Counted from the first letter of the stretch, positions 31,543 to 41,643 are shown. The stretch is 62,975 nucleotides of DNA from Pseudolabrys sp. (GCA_030684935.1 JAUXXH010000014.1:1-62975); one strand, 5' to 3'. Notes: generated by a model from the sequence alone, not told the origin. Numbers and translations are program-made.

Positions 31543-32757
31543 TCAGGTATCGCGCGACAGCAAGGAGGTATAGACGCCGCGAATGGCTTCGGCAACGCTC
31601 TGCGGGGAAAACATGAACTCCGCGAACTGGCGCGCCCGCGCGCCGAGCGCTTCCTGGGCGGTGACGTCGAGCGCCAGGGCCGCGGTCATGGCGCCCGCCA
31701 GCTCGCCGATATTGCCCGGCCGCACCACCCAGCCGGTGCGCAGCGAATCCTGCATGCGCGGCGGGCACAGCAGGTTTTCCGGCAACATGCCGATCGAGGT
31801 GGTCACGACCGGCCGGCCCATCGCCTGCGCCTCGGTGACCGTCCGCCCGGACAGCGGCGGCTCCAGTGACGGCACCACCACCACGTCGGCGGCGGCCAGC
31901 GCCGCCGGCATGTCGGGGCTGGGCCCGGCGAAGCGCACCAGCGTATCGATACCGTGAATGGCGGCCTGACGGCGCAACGCGGCGGCGTAGCGCGGGTCCT
32001 TGCGATCGTCGCCGGCAAAGACGAAGGCGAGGGTGCGATCGCCTTGAGCGATGAGCAGCCGCGCCGCGTCGATGACGCTCATCTGGCCGTTCCACGGCGC
32101 CAGCCGGCCCGGCACCAGCACCACGCGCATATGCGGCAGCAGTCCCCACGTGCGGCGGATGGCGGCGATGCGGTCGGCGCTGACCGCCGCCGGGCTGAAG
32201 CGCGCGGTATCGACCGCGCGCGGAATCACCGTGATGCGCGCTGCCGGAATCTTGTAGCGTTCGATCATGGCGCGCGACACATAACTCGACGGCGCGATCA
32301 CGCGGTTGCCGCGTGTCAGCGCCGCGCCGAACCGAATGCCGAACCAGGATGCCGCCGCCAGCCGGTCCGGGAACGACGTCACCAGAAACACCGGCATGCG
32401 GTCGATGGCCGATAGCGCGCTCCACGCGGCGCCCGCGCTTTGCGCGTGCACGATGTCGACGCGCTCGGCGGCGATCAGTTTGTTCAGCGCCCGCGCATTG
32501 GCCTTGATCCGCAGCGGGTTGATGGTGTCGTTCGGCATCGGCAGCCATTCGCCGCCAAAGGTCCGCAACTCGCCGACCAGCGGGCCGCCGTCACCGACCA
32601 CGATGGCGCGGGCACCGGCCTGCAGCAGCGTCAGCGCGATATCCACCGCGGCATGGCCGGCCGGATCGTCGCGCAGCGCGGGCACGACCTGCAGAATGGT
32701 GGCGCCGGCGAGCGAACGCGCCTTGGTGCGGCCGGGCTGGCTCAAGGCTTCGGCCAT
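31543..32757 (-). CDS. glycosyltransferase family 4 protein (copy 2)
   Basis: A 404-residue GT4 enzyme parallel to the next gene downstream. Shared blocks include the early LQVVPALRDDPAGHAAVDIALTLL, AAIRRTWGLLPHMRVVLVPGR and PPLSGRTVTEAQAMGRPVVTTS, each with a counterpart in copy 1. This suggests an old tandem duplication with diverged specificity. It is transcribed divergently from the ABHD10-like hydrolase gene. Specific sugar and acceptor cannot be read. Confidence 0.85.
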   Translation of the reverse strand: MAEALSQPGRTKARSLAGATILQVVPALRDDPAGHAAVDIALTLLQAGARAIVVGDGGPLVGELRTFGGEWLPMPNDTINPLRIKANARALNKLIAAERVDIVHAQSAGAAWSALSAIDRMPVFLVTSFPDRLAAASWFGIRFGAALTRGNRVIAPSSYVSRAMIERYKIPAARITVIPRAVDTARFSPAAVSADRIAAIRRTWGLLPHMRVVLVPGRLAPWNGQMSVIDAARLLIAQGDRTLAFVFAGDDRKDPRYAAALRRQAAIHGIDTLVRFAGPSPDMPAALAAADVVVVPSLEPPLSGRTVTEAQAMGRPVVTTSIGMLPENLLCPPRMQDSLRTGWVVRPGNIGELAGAMTAALALDVTAQEALGARARQFAEFMFSPQSVAEAIRGVYTSLLSRDT

Positions 32758-32867
32758 ACCAAACCCTTTGCCAGTCCCTTGGCCAACCCCCTTGCGCCAG
32801 GGGCCGGCTTGCGGCGAGAAGGTGCGGAGAGCGTGATCGCGTTCATCCCGAATTGGCCAAGGCGCTT

Positions 32868-33653
32868 ATGAGCGAAGCTCGCCTGACATCCCTGACGATA
32901 GAATCGCCCCCGCCACCGCGGACAATCGCCGTGCGGACGCGCGAGAGCAAGGGCAACGATGGCGGTCCCGGGCTGTTCTGGCTCGGCGGTTTCAAATCCG
33001 ACATGAAGGGCACCAAGGCCGACGCGCTCGACCGCTGGGCGGAATCGGAAGGGCGGGCCTGCGTGCGCTTCGATTATTCCGGCCACGGCGAATCGTCCGG
33101 GGATTTTACCGACGGCACCATCGGCCGCTGGCTGGAGGAAAGCATCGCGGTCTACCGCCAGTTTGCTAGGGGACCGCAGGTGGTGATCGGTTCGTCGATG
33201 GGCGGCTGGCTGGCATTGCTGCTGGCGCGGGCGCTGCGCAGCTGGGCCGATGCGGCGCCGATGGCGGGCATGGTGCTGATCGCACCGGCGGTGGACTTCA
33301 CCGAAGAGCTGATGTGGAAGGCGTTCCCGGACGCGATCAAGCGCGAGATCGAGGTCAAGGGGTTCTGGCTGCGGCCGTCGGAATATTCAGAGGGGCCCTA
33401 TCCGATCACCAAGGCACTGATCGAGGACGGACGCAAACACCTGCTGCTGGACGGGCTGATCGAGACCGGCTGTCCGGTGCATATCCTGCAAGGCGTGCAG
33501 GACCCCGACGTACCATGGCGCCATGCCGAAGGCCTGGTGACCCGGTTCGCCCGCGACGACGTGGTTCTGACGCTGATCAAGGACGGCGACCACCGGCTGT
33601 CGCGGCCGGAGGATATCGAGCGGCTGATCGGCGCGGTGAAGGAATTCGGCTAG
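32868..33653 (+). CDS. alpha/beta hydrolase, ABHD10-like
   Basis: A 261-residue serine hydrolase. The oxyanion region LFWLGGFKSDMKGTKADAL and FDYSGHGESSGDF, the nucleophile elbow GSSMGGW (about 109-115), the acid region GVQDPDVPW and the catalytic His in KDGDHRLSRPEDI are all visible. The pattern resembles ABHD10 (palmitoyl-protein/acyl-glucuronide thioesterase of mitochondria) and its alphaproteobacterial relatives. ATG at 32868 is preferred over TTG at 32853. The stop overlaps the stop of the convergent CrtI-like gene by 4 bp. Confidence 0.85.
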   Translation: MSEARLTSLTIESPPPPRTIAVRTRESKGNDGGPGLFWLGGFKSDMKGTKADALDRWAESEGRACVRFDYSGHGESSGDFTDGTIGRWLEESIAVYRQFARGPQVVIGSSMGGWLALLLARALRSWADAAPMAGMVLIAPAVDFTEELMWKAFPDAIKREIEVKGFWLRPSEYSEGPYPITKALIEDGRKHLLLDGLIETGCPVHILQGVQDPDVPWRHAEGLVTRFARDDVVLTLIKDGDHRLSRPEDIERLIGAVKEFG

Positions 33654-35137
33654 CCGCTGTCGCTCGTCGTGAACGCCTTGCCGTCGCTGCGGCAGATGGC
33701 GCGGGCGACATCGCGGCCCATCGCGGCGACCGATGACACGCCGGGCACGCCGGCCCATTGCCCGACCATGTAGAAGTTGGCGAGGCCGGGCAGCGTCTGG
33801 CTCAACCGCCGTCCGGTCACCAGCGCCATCGCCACGCCGCCGATCGACGCGCGGTAGCCTTGGCCATTGCCGGTGAAGCGCAGCGTGGTCATCGGCGTGG
33901 CCACGTCAATAACCTCGATTTTCGGCCGCAGGCCGGGAAATCGCCGATCGAGGGCGTCGATCACAGTGTCAGCGATCTGCTCCTTCTCGGCCGCGTACCG
34001 TCCCGGATCGTGCGCCAATTGCTGCCAGTAGCGGTAGCTGGTCGCCAGCACGACCTTGAGGGCGGTCTTGCCCGGCGGCGCCAGGCTGGCGTCAAAGCCG
34101 AATGGCTCGACATACAGCCGTTCGCGCCATTCGCCGGCGATTGAGACGGCCCGTTTGAGCGGCAGCACAATGGCGTGCGGCTCGTGCGACAGGTCGGCAT
34201 TGATGCCGAGCGAGACATGGATGCCCATCTCGATGCGGTCCACCGGCGCATTATAGTAATTGCGGATAGCGCGGCTGGTATAGCGGCCGCCGAGCATGTC
34301 GAAGATTGTCGTATAGCCATTGGCGTTCGACACGACGATGTCGGCGCGCAGTTCCCGGCCGTCGGCCAGCCGCACGCCGACGGCGTGGCCGTCGTCGACC
34401 ACGATCGATTGAACTTTGACGTGATAGTCGATCGCACCGCCCAGCCCGAGCAGCCGCTGTTCGATGCGACGGGCGAAGACTTTTGAGCCGCCGACCGGCC
34501 AGCCCAGATCGCCTTTCTGCGCGCCGGCCAGAAAGGCCAGCAGCATCATCATGGTCTGGTCGGGCCAGTCGTACACCAGCGTTGGAAAGGCCCGGCGCAG
34601 GAAGGGGTCGCGGAAACGACGGGCGTAGCCGGCCAGCGTGAGGCGGCCATATTTCAGCAACAAGGGCAGGTGCCGCAGCGTCTTCATCCGCTGCCAGGGC
34701 GTGGCGGTGGCGAGGCCCATAATGTCGATCACGGCGAAGCGGCGAACCGTGCCGATGAACTCCTCGATGACCCGGGAGTCGGCCGGCGGCAGCCGCTTCA
34801 GGTGAAATTCCAGCCGATCGAGATCGGTGTAAAGCGTGAGCGGCTCACCCTCGGCGCGCTCCACCTGGACCAGTTCGTCGTAGCGATGCATGGCGGTGGC
34901 CGGCACCACGCCGAGTTCGCGCCAGATTGCATGGAAGGGGCTGGAGGGACTCGATCCGGCGAGATTGTGGATGCAGGTATCGAACGTGTAGCCGGCGCGC
35001 TGCCACGCCGTGCAGACCCCGCCGGGCACGCCGTGCATTTCCAGAACGCGGGTCCGGTAGCCGTTCATCTGCGCATAGCAGGCAGTCGACAGGCCACCGA
35101 TGCCGGCGCCGATGACGATGACGGACTTCTCCCCCAT
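33650..35137 (-). CDS. FAD-dependent oxidoreductase, CrtI/phytoene desaturase-like
   Basis: A 495-residue flavoprotein of the phytoene-dehydrogenase/amine-oxidase superfamily. The dinucleotide site IVIGAGIGGLSTACYA (about 7-22) is followed by the EMHGVPGG second block, and near the C-terminus by FYMVGQWAGVPGVSSVAAMGRDVA, the FAD-closing motif. No carotenoid genes are nearby, so a carotenoid substrate is not implied; all-trans-retinol saturase-like roles are possible. A perfect FNR/FixK-type palindrome lies 33-47 bp upstream of the start codon. Confidence 0.8.
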   Translation of the reverse strand: MGEKSVIVIGAGIGGLSTACYAQMNGYRTRVLEMHGVPGGVCTAWQRAGYTFDTCIHNLAGSSPSSPFHAIWRELGVVPATAMHRYDELVQVERAEGEPLTLYTDLDRLEFHLKRLPPADSRVIEEFIGTVRRFAVIDIMGLATATPWQRMKTLRHLPLLLKYGRLTLAGYARRFRDPFLRRAFPTLVYDWPDQTMMMLLAFLAGAQKGDLGWPVGGSKVFARRIEQRLLGLGGAIDYHVKVQSIVVDDGHAVGVRLADGRELRADIVVSNANGYTTIFDMLGGRYTSRAIRNYYNAPVDRIEMGIHVSLGINADLSHEPHAIVLPLKRAVSIAGEWRERLYVEPFGFDASLAPPGKTALKVVLATSYRYWQQLAHDPGRYAAEKEQIADTVIDALDRRFPGLRPKIEVIDVATPMTTLRFTGNGQGYRASIGGVAMALVTGRRLSQTLPGLANFYMVGQWAGVPGVSSVAAMGRDVARAICRSDGKAFTTSDSG

Positions 35138-35170
35138 ACGAGAAGGCTAGCGGCCGTGCAGTGTCGTGTT

Positions 35171-35184
35171 TTGATCCGGATCAA
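35171..35184 (-). promoter_or_regulatory. candidate FNR/FixK-type box upstream of the CrtI-like gene
   Basis: TTGATCCGGATCAA, a perfect match to the FNR/FixK palindrome TTGAT-N4-ATCAA. It lies between the queG stop and the oxidoreductase start, centred 40 bp upstream of that start codon. A class II site would put the transcript start almost on the start codon, so either the message is leaderless or the real start codon is further in. Confidence 0.5.
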
Positions 35185-35191
35185 GGACCGG

Positions 35192-36313
35192 TCAGGCGAG
35201 GGCCGCGGCCCATTCTGCCCGGACTGCGTCATCGGCTTCCGGATGCGGCGGCATCAATGCGATCAGACTGTCCCGCGGCAACAGGCGCGACAGCGCCCAC
35301 ACTGCGGCGCCGCGTACCAGCGGCGATGGATCGCCCAGCAGGCCCTCGGCGCCGGCTGCAAGCGAGACATCGCCGGAATTGCCGATGGCGATCAGCACGT
35401 TGCGCACAAAGCGGTCGCGGCCGGTGCGCTTGATCGAGGTCTTGGCGAACAGCGCGCGGAATTGCGCATCGTCGAGGCGGACGAGATCGGCCAGGGCCGG
35501 CGTGCGCAAGGCATCGCGCGCGGCCAATTTGGCCTCGCGTCCCGCCTGCGCAAACTTGTTCCAGGGGCAGACCGCGAGACAGTCGTCGCAGCCATAGATG
35601 CGGTTGCCCATCAGCGGCCGCAGATCGCGCGGGATCGGTCCTTTGTGCTCGATGGTCAGATATGAAATGCAGCGCCGCGCATCGAGCCGGTAGGCTTCTG
35701 GGAAGGCCGATGTTGGGCAAACGTCGAGACAGGCGCGGCAGCTGCCGCAACTGTCGGCGGTGGGTTCGTCGGCGGGCAGATCGAGCGTCGTGAAGATCGC
35801 GCCGAGGAACAGCCACGATCCAAGATCGCGCGACACCAGGTTGGTGTGCTTGCCCTGCCAGCCGAGACCGGCGCTGGCCGCCAGCGGCTTCTCCATCACC
35901 GCCGCGGTATCGACGAAGACCTTCACGTCGCCGCCGCCATTTGCGACTAACCAGCGCGCGATCTGCTTGAGCCGCGCCTTGATCAGTTCGTGATAGTCAT
36001 CGCCTTTGGCGTAGACCGAGATGGCGGCGCGATCGCGCTGCTCCAGCACCGCCAGCGGGTTGTGGTCGGGGCCGTAATTCATCCCGAGCATGATGACCGA
36101 GCGCACCTCGGGCCACAGCGCCTGCGGCGCGCCGCGGCGTTCGGCGGTCTCGGCCATCCACGCCATGTCGCCATGGGCGCCGTCGGCCAGGAAGCGTTCG
36201 AGCCGTGCCTTGGTTTCCGGCGTTGCGTCGGGTCGCGTGACGCCGACGGCGTCGAAGCCGCAGGCGCGGGCCTGCGCAATCAAGGCATCTTTGATTTTAT
36301 CGGAGGCGGTCAG
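35192..36313 (-). CDS. queG: epoxyqueuosine reductase QueG
   Basis: Cobalamin- and iron-sulfur-dependent enzyme for the last step of queuosine synthesis in tRNA. The 373-residue protein has the catalytic domain ([20 protein letters not shown] onward), two 4Fe-4S motifs ([12 protein letters not shown] and [13 protein letters not shown]) and a C-terminal HEAT-like region. The start is uncertain: family alignment wants residues from LTASDK, reached only by a CTG at 36311-36313 that overlaps the GST stop (CTGA); the first canonical start is TTG at 36281-36283, which would lose ten conserved-looking residues. Confidence 0.9.
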   Translation of the reverse strand: MTASDKIKDALIAQARACGFDAVGVTRPDATPETKARLERFLADGAHGDMAWMAETAERRGAPQALWPEVRSVIMLGMNYGPDHNPLAVLEQRDRAAISVYAKGDDYHELIKARLKQIARWLVANGGGDVKVFVDTAAVMEKPLAASAGLGWQGKHTNLVSRDLGSWLFLGAIFTTLDLPADEPTADSCGSCRACLDVCPTSAFPEAYRLDARRCISYLTIEHKGPIPRDLRPLMGNRIYGCDDCLAVCPWNKFAQAGREAKLAARDALRTPALADLVRLDDAQFRALFAKTSIKRTGRDRFVRNVLIAIGNSGDVSLAAGAEGLLGDPSPLVRGAAVWALSRLLPRDSLIALMPPHPEADDAVRAEWAAALA

Positions 36314-37005
36314 AAGTCCAGGTCGGCGTAGGTCCGGGCCGGCGGAATCCCGGCCAGCGTGTCGGCCAGCAGCGGCCGGAACGACGGCCGCGACTTCACC
36401 CGCGCGTACCAGTTCTTCGCCATTTCGTCTTCGTTCCACGGCACATCGCCCAGATAATCGACGGCGGACAAATGCGCGGCTGCGGCGAGATCCGCCAGAC
36501 TCAGCCGGTCGCCCGCCAGCCAGTCGCGGGTGCGCACCAGCCAGCCGATATAGTGCAGATGATAGCGGATATTGTGGCGGGCGGCGCGCAGCGCGTCGGT
36601 ATCGGGCGGCCCGCCGCCCTGTTCTCGCGTCATGTGGCGCTTGAAGACCCGCTCGGTGACCAGCGGGCCGCTGACCTCGGCGTGAAACTTGTCGTTGAAC
36701 CAGCTCGCCAGCCGCCGCACCTCGACCCGCTGGCCCGGCGACTGCGGCATCAACTGGCGGTCCTCGCTGTCCTCCGGGGCGTGCGTCTCTTCCAGAAACT
36801 CGGCGATAATGGCGGCGCCCGGAATCGGCGGCATGCTGTCGGCCACCAGCACCGGGATTTCGCCGGCCGGATTGAGCAGCAGGAAATCCTCGCGCCGCTC
36901 CCAGAACGGTTCATCGGCCACCCGCGCTTCGACGCCGTACTCGCCCAGAATGAGGCGCACGTAGCGCGAGCGGGGGCAGAGCGGGTGGTGCAGCAGCGTC
37001 AGCAT
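36310..37005 (-). CDS. glutathione S-transferase family protein
   Basis: A 231-residue GST: an N-terminal thioredoxin-like domain ([23 protein letters not shown], with NPAGEIPVL for the cis-Pro) and an all-helical C-terminal domain (about 90-220, with [20 protein letters not shown]). The Cys in HHPLCPRSR occupies the catalytic N-terminal position. It is upstream of queG and overlaps it slightly. Substrate unknown. Confidence 0.9.
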   Translation of the reverse strand: MLTLLHHPLCPRSRYVRLILGEYGVEARVADEPFWERREDFLLLNPAGEIPVLVADSMPPIPGAAIIAEFLEETHAPEDSEDRQLMPQSPGQRVEVRRLASWFNDKFHAEVSGPLVTERVFKRHMTREQGGGPPDTDALRAARHNIRYHLHYIGWLVRTRDWLAGDRLSLADLAAAAHLSAVDYLGDVPWNEDEMAKNWYARVKSRPSFRPLLADTLAGIPPARTYADLDF

Positions 37006-37237
37006 GAAAGTCCGGTGTCAGAGGCGGACGGGCCGTGTGAGAGGCCCATCAGGGAATCGGTGGGGGCACTATAGGAACCCGCCCGTGAGGCGCAATTGGC
37101 CGCGCGCGCAAATGCCTTGAATGATGCTTTTTCGTTGCCTGAATCGCGATGTTGCGCGACAAGGCGCTACGCGGCCGATTCCCCTCACTAGCGGCCGTTC
37201 GCGGCTTTTCCAAAGCAACAAGCCCCCAGAGTCCCCC

Positions 37238-38074
37238 ATGAATTTCGACGCCGTCTTTGGCCTGATCACGCCTCACATCGACCTGGTGAAAGCCGCGGTG
37301 CTGGGCGCGGTCGAGGGCCTGACCGAGTTCCTGCCGGTATCGTCCACCGGCCACCTGCTGCTGATGCAGCGGCTTCTCGGCTGGGGCCAGGACTCCTTCA
37401 GTACGTCGTTCGCGATCCTGATTCAGCTCGGCGCCATCATGGCGTTGCTAACGGTTTATTTCACTCGGATCTGGGCGCTGGCGAAGGGCATGTTCACGCA
37501 ATGGGAGGCGACGCGCTTCGTAATCGGCGTGCTGCTCGCATTCATGCCCGCGGCGGTGATCGGCGCGCTCGCCGGCAGCACCATCAAGTTCTATCTGTTC
37601 GACGTGCGGATCGTCTGCATCATGCTGATTCTCGGCGGCTTCGTGCTGCTGGCCGTCGACCGCATGAGTCTGCATGCGCGGCACTTCGAAGCCACGACAT
37701 TCACGCTGCCGATGTATTTCGGCATCGGCGTGCTGCAGTGCCTGGCGATGATTCCCGGCGTGTCACGCTCCGGCGCCACAATCGTCGGCGCGATGTTGTT
37801 CGGCGCCGACCGGCGTTCGGCGGCGGAATTCTCGTTCTGGCTGGCGATGCCGACCATGATCGGCGCTTTCGCCTATGAGGCCTACAAAAGCCGCGCCGAG
37901 CTGTCGGCCGACAACGTCGCCGCGATCGCGGTCGGCTTCGTGTTCGCGTTCATCTTCGGCACCATCGCCGTGAAGACGTTCCTGCGCTATTTGCAACGGC
38001 ACACCTTCGCGCTGTTCGCATGGTGGCGCATCTTCATCGGCACGGTCGGGATTTTCGCGATTTATTTCTGGTGA
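37238..38074 (+). CDS. uppP: undecaprenyl-diphosphatase (bacitracin resistance)
   Basis: Integral membrane phosphatase that recycles undecaprenyl pyrophosphate to the lipid carrier for peptidoglycan. At 278 residues it has the family signatures EGLTEFLPVSSTGHLLL (about 29-45) and PGVSRSGATIVGAM (about 172-185) and about eight membrane segments. The start MNFDAVFGL at 37238 is used; an upstream extension to 37121 is not membrane-like. Confidence 0.95.
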   Translation: MNFDAVFGLITPHIDLVKAAVLGAVEGLTEFLPVSSTGHLLLMQRLLGWGQDSFSTSFAILIQLGAIMALLTVYFTRIWALAKGMFTQWEATRFVIGVLLAFMPAAVIGALAGSTIKFYLFDVRIVCIMLILGGFVLLAVDRMSLHARHFEATTFTLPMYFGIGVLQCLAMIPGVSRSGATIVGAMLFGADRRSAAEFSFWLAMPTMIGAFAYEAYKSRAELSADNVAAIAVGFVFAFIFGTIAVKTFLRYLQRHTFALFAWWRIFIGTVGIFAIYFW

Positions 38075-38102
38075 CGACCGCGTCCGCGGTCTGCGCCGAG
38101 CG

Positions 38103-39077
38103 TCAGGCGGCGCGGCTTTTGAACTGCCCGGTCTTGCGGAATCGCCACAGGTACGACGGCACGATCGCCTCGATCGTCTCCGGCTCGATGCCGAGACCCT
38201 GCAGCGTTCGCCTGTCGGCAATGGCGGCGTCCGACACGACATTGTCGGTCCGCAGCAGTTCAACCTGATCCGGCGTCAGCGTCAGCGGCGACGGCATGAA
38301 TTGCAGGCCGAGCGCCTTGAGCTTGGCAAAGAAGAACGGCACCGGCACCAGCATCCGCTTGCGCTCGGTGGTGGCGAGAACGAACTGCATCAGCTCCTTG
38401 AAAGTGCGCACCTCCGGCCCGCCCAGCTCGTAGACCGTGCCGGGACGCGCCTCGCCGTCGACCGCCGCGGCGATGGCGGAGGCGGCGTCGCCGACGAACA
38501 CCGGCTGGAAACGGGTATGGCCGCCGCCGATCAGCGGCAGCACCGGCGAGATGCGAGCGAGTCCGGCGAACAAATTGAAAAAATTGTCTTCCGGCCCGAA
38601 CAGGATCGACGGCCGCATGATGGTGGCCTGCGGCTGGGCCGCCAGCACCAGTTGTTCGGCGGCGGCCTTGCTGCGGGCGTAGCGGGCGGTCGAATTCGCG
38701 TCGGCGCCGATCGCGGAGACGTGCACCATGCGGGCGCCGTGGGCGTTGGCCGCCAGCGCGATCTGTTCGGCGCCGTAGGTGTGGACGGTGTTGAAGCGCT
38801 GCCGGCCGCCCTCGGCCAGGATGCCGACCAGATTGACCAGCACGTGGGCGTCGCGCGCAGCGGCCTCGACCGAGGGGCCGTGGCGCAGATTGGCCTGTAC
38901 GGCGTGGATTTGGCCGACCCGGCCGAGCGGCTGCAGGAAATTCGCGAGTTCCGGCCGGCGCACCGCCACCCGGATGCGGTAATCGCGCTTGGCCAGCGCC
39001 CGGACCACGTGGCGGCCAAGGAAACCGGAGCCGCCGAAGACGGTGACGAGGGTGTCGTGATTGCTCTTGACGGTCAT
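38103..39077 (-). CDS. NDUFA9-like NAD(P)-binding protein (atypical SDR)
   Basis: A 324-residue extended/atypical short-chain dehydrogenase related to the complex I subunit NDUFA9 and its bacterial relatives. The N-terminal nucleotide loop is VFGGSGFLGRHVVRAL (about 14-29). The usual catalytic Tyr-x3-Lys is partly retained as YARSK. The C-terminal extension (PSPLTLTPDQVELLRTDNVV) is typical. The enzyme activity in bacteria is unknown. ATG at 39077 is preferred over 39107. It is convergent with uppP. Confidence 0.8.
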   Translation of the reverse strand: MTVKSNHDTLVTVFGGSGFLGRHVVRALAKRDYRIRVAVRRPELANFLQPLGRVGQIHAVQANLRHGPSVEAAARDAHVLVNLVGILAEGGRQRFNTVHTYGAEQIALAANAHGARMVHVSAIGADANSTARYARSKAAAEQLVLAAQPQATIMRPSILFGPEDNFFNLFAGLARISPVLPLIGGGHTRFQPVFVGDAASAIAAAVDGEARPGTVYELGGPEVRTFKELMQFVLATTERKRMLVPVPFFFAKLKALGLQFMPSPLTLTPDQVELLRTDNVVSDAAIADRRTLQGLGIEPETIEAIVPSYLWRFRKTGQFKSRAA

Positions 39078-39232
39078 TTGACGGGCATTCCCGCGCTCTC
39101 GGGGCAATAAGGCTCGGCGATCCGGCAGATACAGGATCGGCCCGGGGCTGTACAGAGGCGGCCGGATAGTGGCGGCTCCGGGCCGGCATCAATTGACAAG
39201 CGGAAAGCGGCTCCGTACCTAGACCTCCGCTT

Positions 39233-39319
<87 letters not shown>

Positions 39320-39404
39320 TGATGTTGCTAAGCGATTGATCCGCTAAGAATATCGAGCATCAATGGTCTTTCGGTCACCCCACTGCTACACAGGGGTGTC
39401 CCAC

Positions 39405-41027
39405 ATGGTGCTTCGCATGGCGCGGCCAACACGACGGCGCGGATCAACTCGCAGTCAATTCAGAAAACGTGTTCCCGATGATGTCCTCCGCAAAGCCAGG
39501 GGACAGCGCATTACGTTTCGCCTTCCCAATGATAACGGCGACGAGGTTGTGATCTCAGCCAAGGCGGGACCCGAGGTAACTTTCTCCTTAAGGACGTCTG
39601 ACAAGAGGTCCCAGGATGAGCGCCACGGGATTGCCCTAGCCCAATTCGAGCAATGGTGTGATGCAATCCGCAATGGGCCGCGTCCGCTGTCTCAAAAACG
39701 ACGCTCCGCATTAGCTGGGCTTCTCTACCTCGCCTTCGCTGAAACTCTGGAAGATGATCCGGGCGACCCCGCATTGTGGGCAGCGGTGCAGGAAGCGAAT
39801 AACCATGCGATATCCGGTCCGCTTCTGGGCATCTACGATGCGGAGGCAGACGGCCGACAAGAAGCACTAGAGCGCCGCTTTGGTGGGCTTGTCGATTTGA
39901 TATTGCAGCGCGAAGGCGTCGTTACCGATAAAGCGAGCCGGAATGCACTGCTCGCGGAAGCTGGAATGAAGCTGACAAAGGCGGCAGAGAAGCTACAGCG
40001 CAATGCCTCCGGTGACTTTACGCCCGACCCCTTTGCCGCGAGCATCCCGGCTTGGAAAGGAGAAGTCAACGCAGAGCCGGGCAACGCCACGACACTCACC
40101 TTCGAAAACCTGTTTGAGCGCTGGAAAGAGGAAACACGCCCCGCCCCAAGCACGGTCACTTCCTGGCGCGGGCACGTCAAGCAATTCAAAAGACACCTAG
40201 GCCATGACGACCCGCGCCGCGTCACGCGCGACAACGTGGTGGCGTGGAAGGACATTCTCCTGGCCCGTGGTCTTAAGGGGATCAACGACGGACACCTCGC
40301 AACCATCAAGGCGCTGTTCAACTACGGTGTCCGCAATGGACTGTTGAAGGACAACTCTGCCAAGGATGTGAATGCCCGCCGCAGACGTGAGGCAGGCGAC
40401 AGCAGGCTTCCTTATGAGGACGATGAGGTCGCCCAGCTCCTAGCGCTTGCTGACAAAGAAACGCTCCCGGCGCGGCGGTGGCTGCCCTGGCTCATGGCCT
40501 TTAGTGGTGCCCGCGTTGGCGAGGTCGCCCAATTATGGGGCGATCGGGTTGTGAGGGTTGACGGCATTCCCGTCATGAAGATCGCGCCGGCAGACGATGG
40601 CGGAACGCTTAAAAACGAAGGCTCTGAACGCGCCGTCCCAATTCACCCGGCACTTATAGAGCGAGGCTTTCTCTCCTTCGTTCGTGAGCGGGGCAGTGGA
40701 CCGCTGTTCTATGGAGGCGGACGAAAGAAGCGGGGCAAATCTACTGCCGCGCGTCATGCATCGAAAGGAGTTGCAAACCATTTGGCGGCGTGGATCAGAG
40801 CGAACGGCTTCACTAATAAGCGCAAGGCCCCAAGCCACGCCTTGCGGCACTGGTTCAAGACAGAGTGTTCAAAGCTCGGAATACAAGACAGCGTCGCCGA
40901 CGCAATCCAAGGGCATGTGGGCAATAGCGGTGTAGCCGGGCGCTACCGACATATTGGTGTTGCCACCATGGCGGGAGCCATCAAACAGATTACCGTGCCG
41001 GTTTTGCCGACGAAGCAAAAGAGGTGA
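39405..41027 (+). CDS. tyrosine-family site-specific integrase
   Basis: A 540-residue recombinase, longer than the usual 400, with an N-terminal zone (RRRGSTRSQFRKRVPDDV) of the DUF6538 kind, a SAM-like core-binding domain (about 220-300) and the catalytic domain. The active-site set is R370 (GARVGEV), H478 and R481 (SHALRHW), H504 (QGHVG) and Y514 (GRYRHIG). Start ATG at 39405 has AGGGGTG six bases upstream; ATGs at 39363 and 39417 are alternatives. It directly follows tRNA-Leu and should catalyse insertion and excision at the 21-bp repeat. Confidence 0.95.
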   Translation: MVLRMARPTRRRGSTRSQFRKRVPDDVLRKARGQRITFRLPNDNGDEVVISAKAGPEVTFSLRTSDKRSQDERHGIALAQFEQWCDAIRNGPRPLSQKRRSALAGLLYLAFAETLEDDPGDPALWAAVQEANNHAISGPLLGIYDAEADGRQEALERRFGGLVDLILQREGVVTDKASRNALLAEAGMKLTKAAEKLQRNASGDFTPDPFAASIPAWKGEVNAEPGNATTLTFENLFERWKEETRPAPSTVTSWRGHVKQFKRHLGHDDPRRVTRDNVVAWKDILLARGLKGINDGHLATIKALFNYGVRNGLLKDNSAKDVNARRRREAGDSRLPYEDDEVAQLLALADKETLPARRWLPWLMAFSGARVGEVAQLWGDRVVRVDGIPVMKIAPADDGGTLKNEGSERAVPIHPALIERGFLSFVRERGSGPLFYGGGRKKRGKSTAARHASKGVANHLAAWIRANGFTNKRKAPSHALRHWFKTECSKLGIQDSVADAIQGHVGNSGVAGRYRHIGVATMAGAIKQITVPVLPTKQKR

Positions 41028-41274
41028 CGGAATAGCGCGGCTCCCCCGCTCAATCAACAACGGCTCGCTGTACACTTTTCGAACGCGTGGACTAACGGAA
41101 GGGCTTGGATCGGGTCTTGGATGTCATTGGTAGGGGGTGATCCCCTTTAGTCAATCCGCCGCAGGCGGCCACTGTTGCTACCCCCGCCTCGCCCCCGGAC
41201 ATTAGCGGAGGGATGAACCGCCTCCCTTTGGGCAACCACCACCATTTTGGAGGACATACCAGCCGGTTCCTGAT

Positions 41275-41288
41275 CCCCCCCCCCCCCC
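41275..41288. repeat. homopolymer C tract (14 C)
   Basis: Fourteen consecutive C on the plus strand. Such tracts can slip in replication, or the count may be a sequencing error. No established gene spans it. Confidence 0.7.
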
Positions 41289-41633
41289 ACGAGGATCTTC
41301 TCCGCGCCTGCACCTCTCATGGAATTGGAAGGGGTGGCGGAAATTGGAGTCTGCCCCATCGCCGCCCTGGAGCGGGTATTCCCGGTGAGGCCGGAAAGGC
41401 CCTAGGGAGGTCGCTGGGCGTTTTGCAGCGCCCAAGGCGAAACCCACCACTAGCCGAGGACTAAACCGCCCGCATGACTCCCCTAGTGGCGTGAACGGTA
41501 TTCCGCAGTCTGCGCAATTACTTACGGTGTTGATCGTTCCCTTTTGAGCCAACAGGGCCACACGAGCTAAAACTGACGGCTCAATCAGGCCCACACAAGC
41601 TTATACAAGGTCCTAGACAACCCCATTCTGGGA

Positions 41634-41643
41634 CCCCCCCCCC
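41634..41643. repeat. homopolymer C tract (10 C)
   Basis: Ten consecutive C about 110 bp upstream of the ParB-domain gene; the second such tract in the same gene-free segment. Confidence 0.7.

Noticed and set aside
41202..41594. 130-codon minus-strand frame across the 14-C tract
   Set aside because: Its frame depends on the tract length and it ends in low-complexity Gly runs; not supported as a gene.
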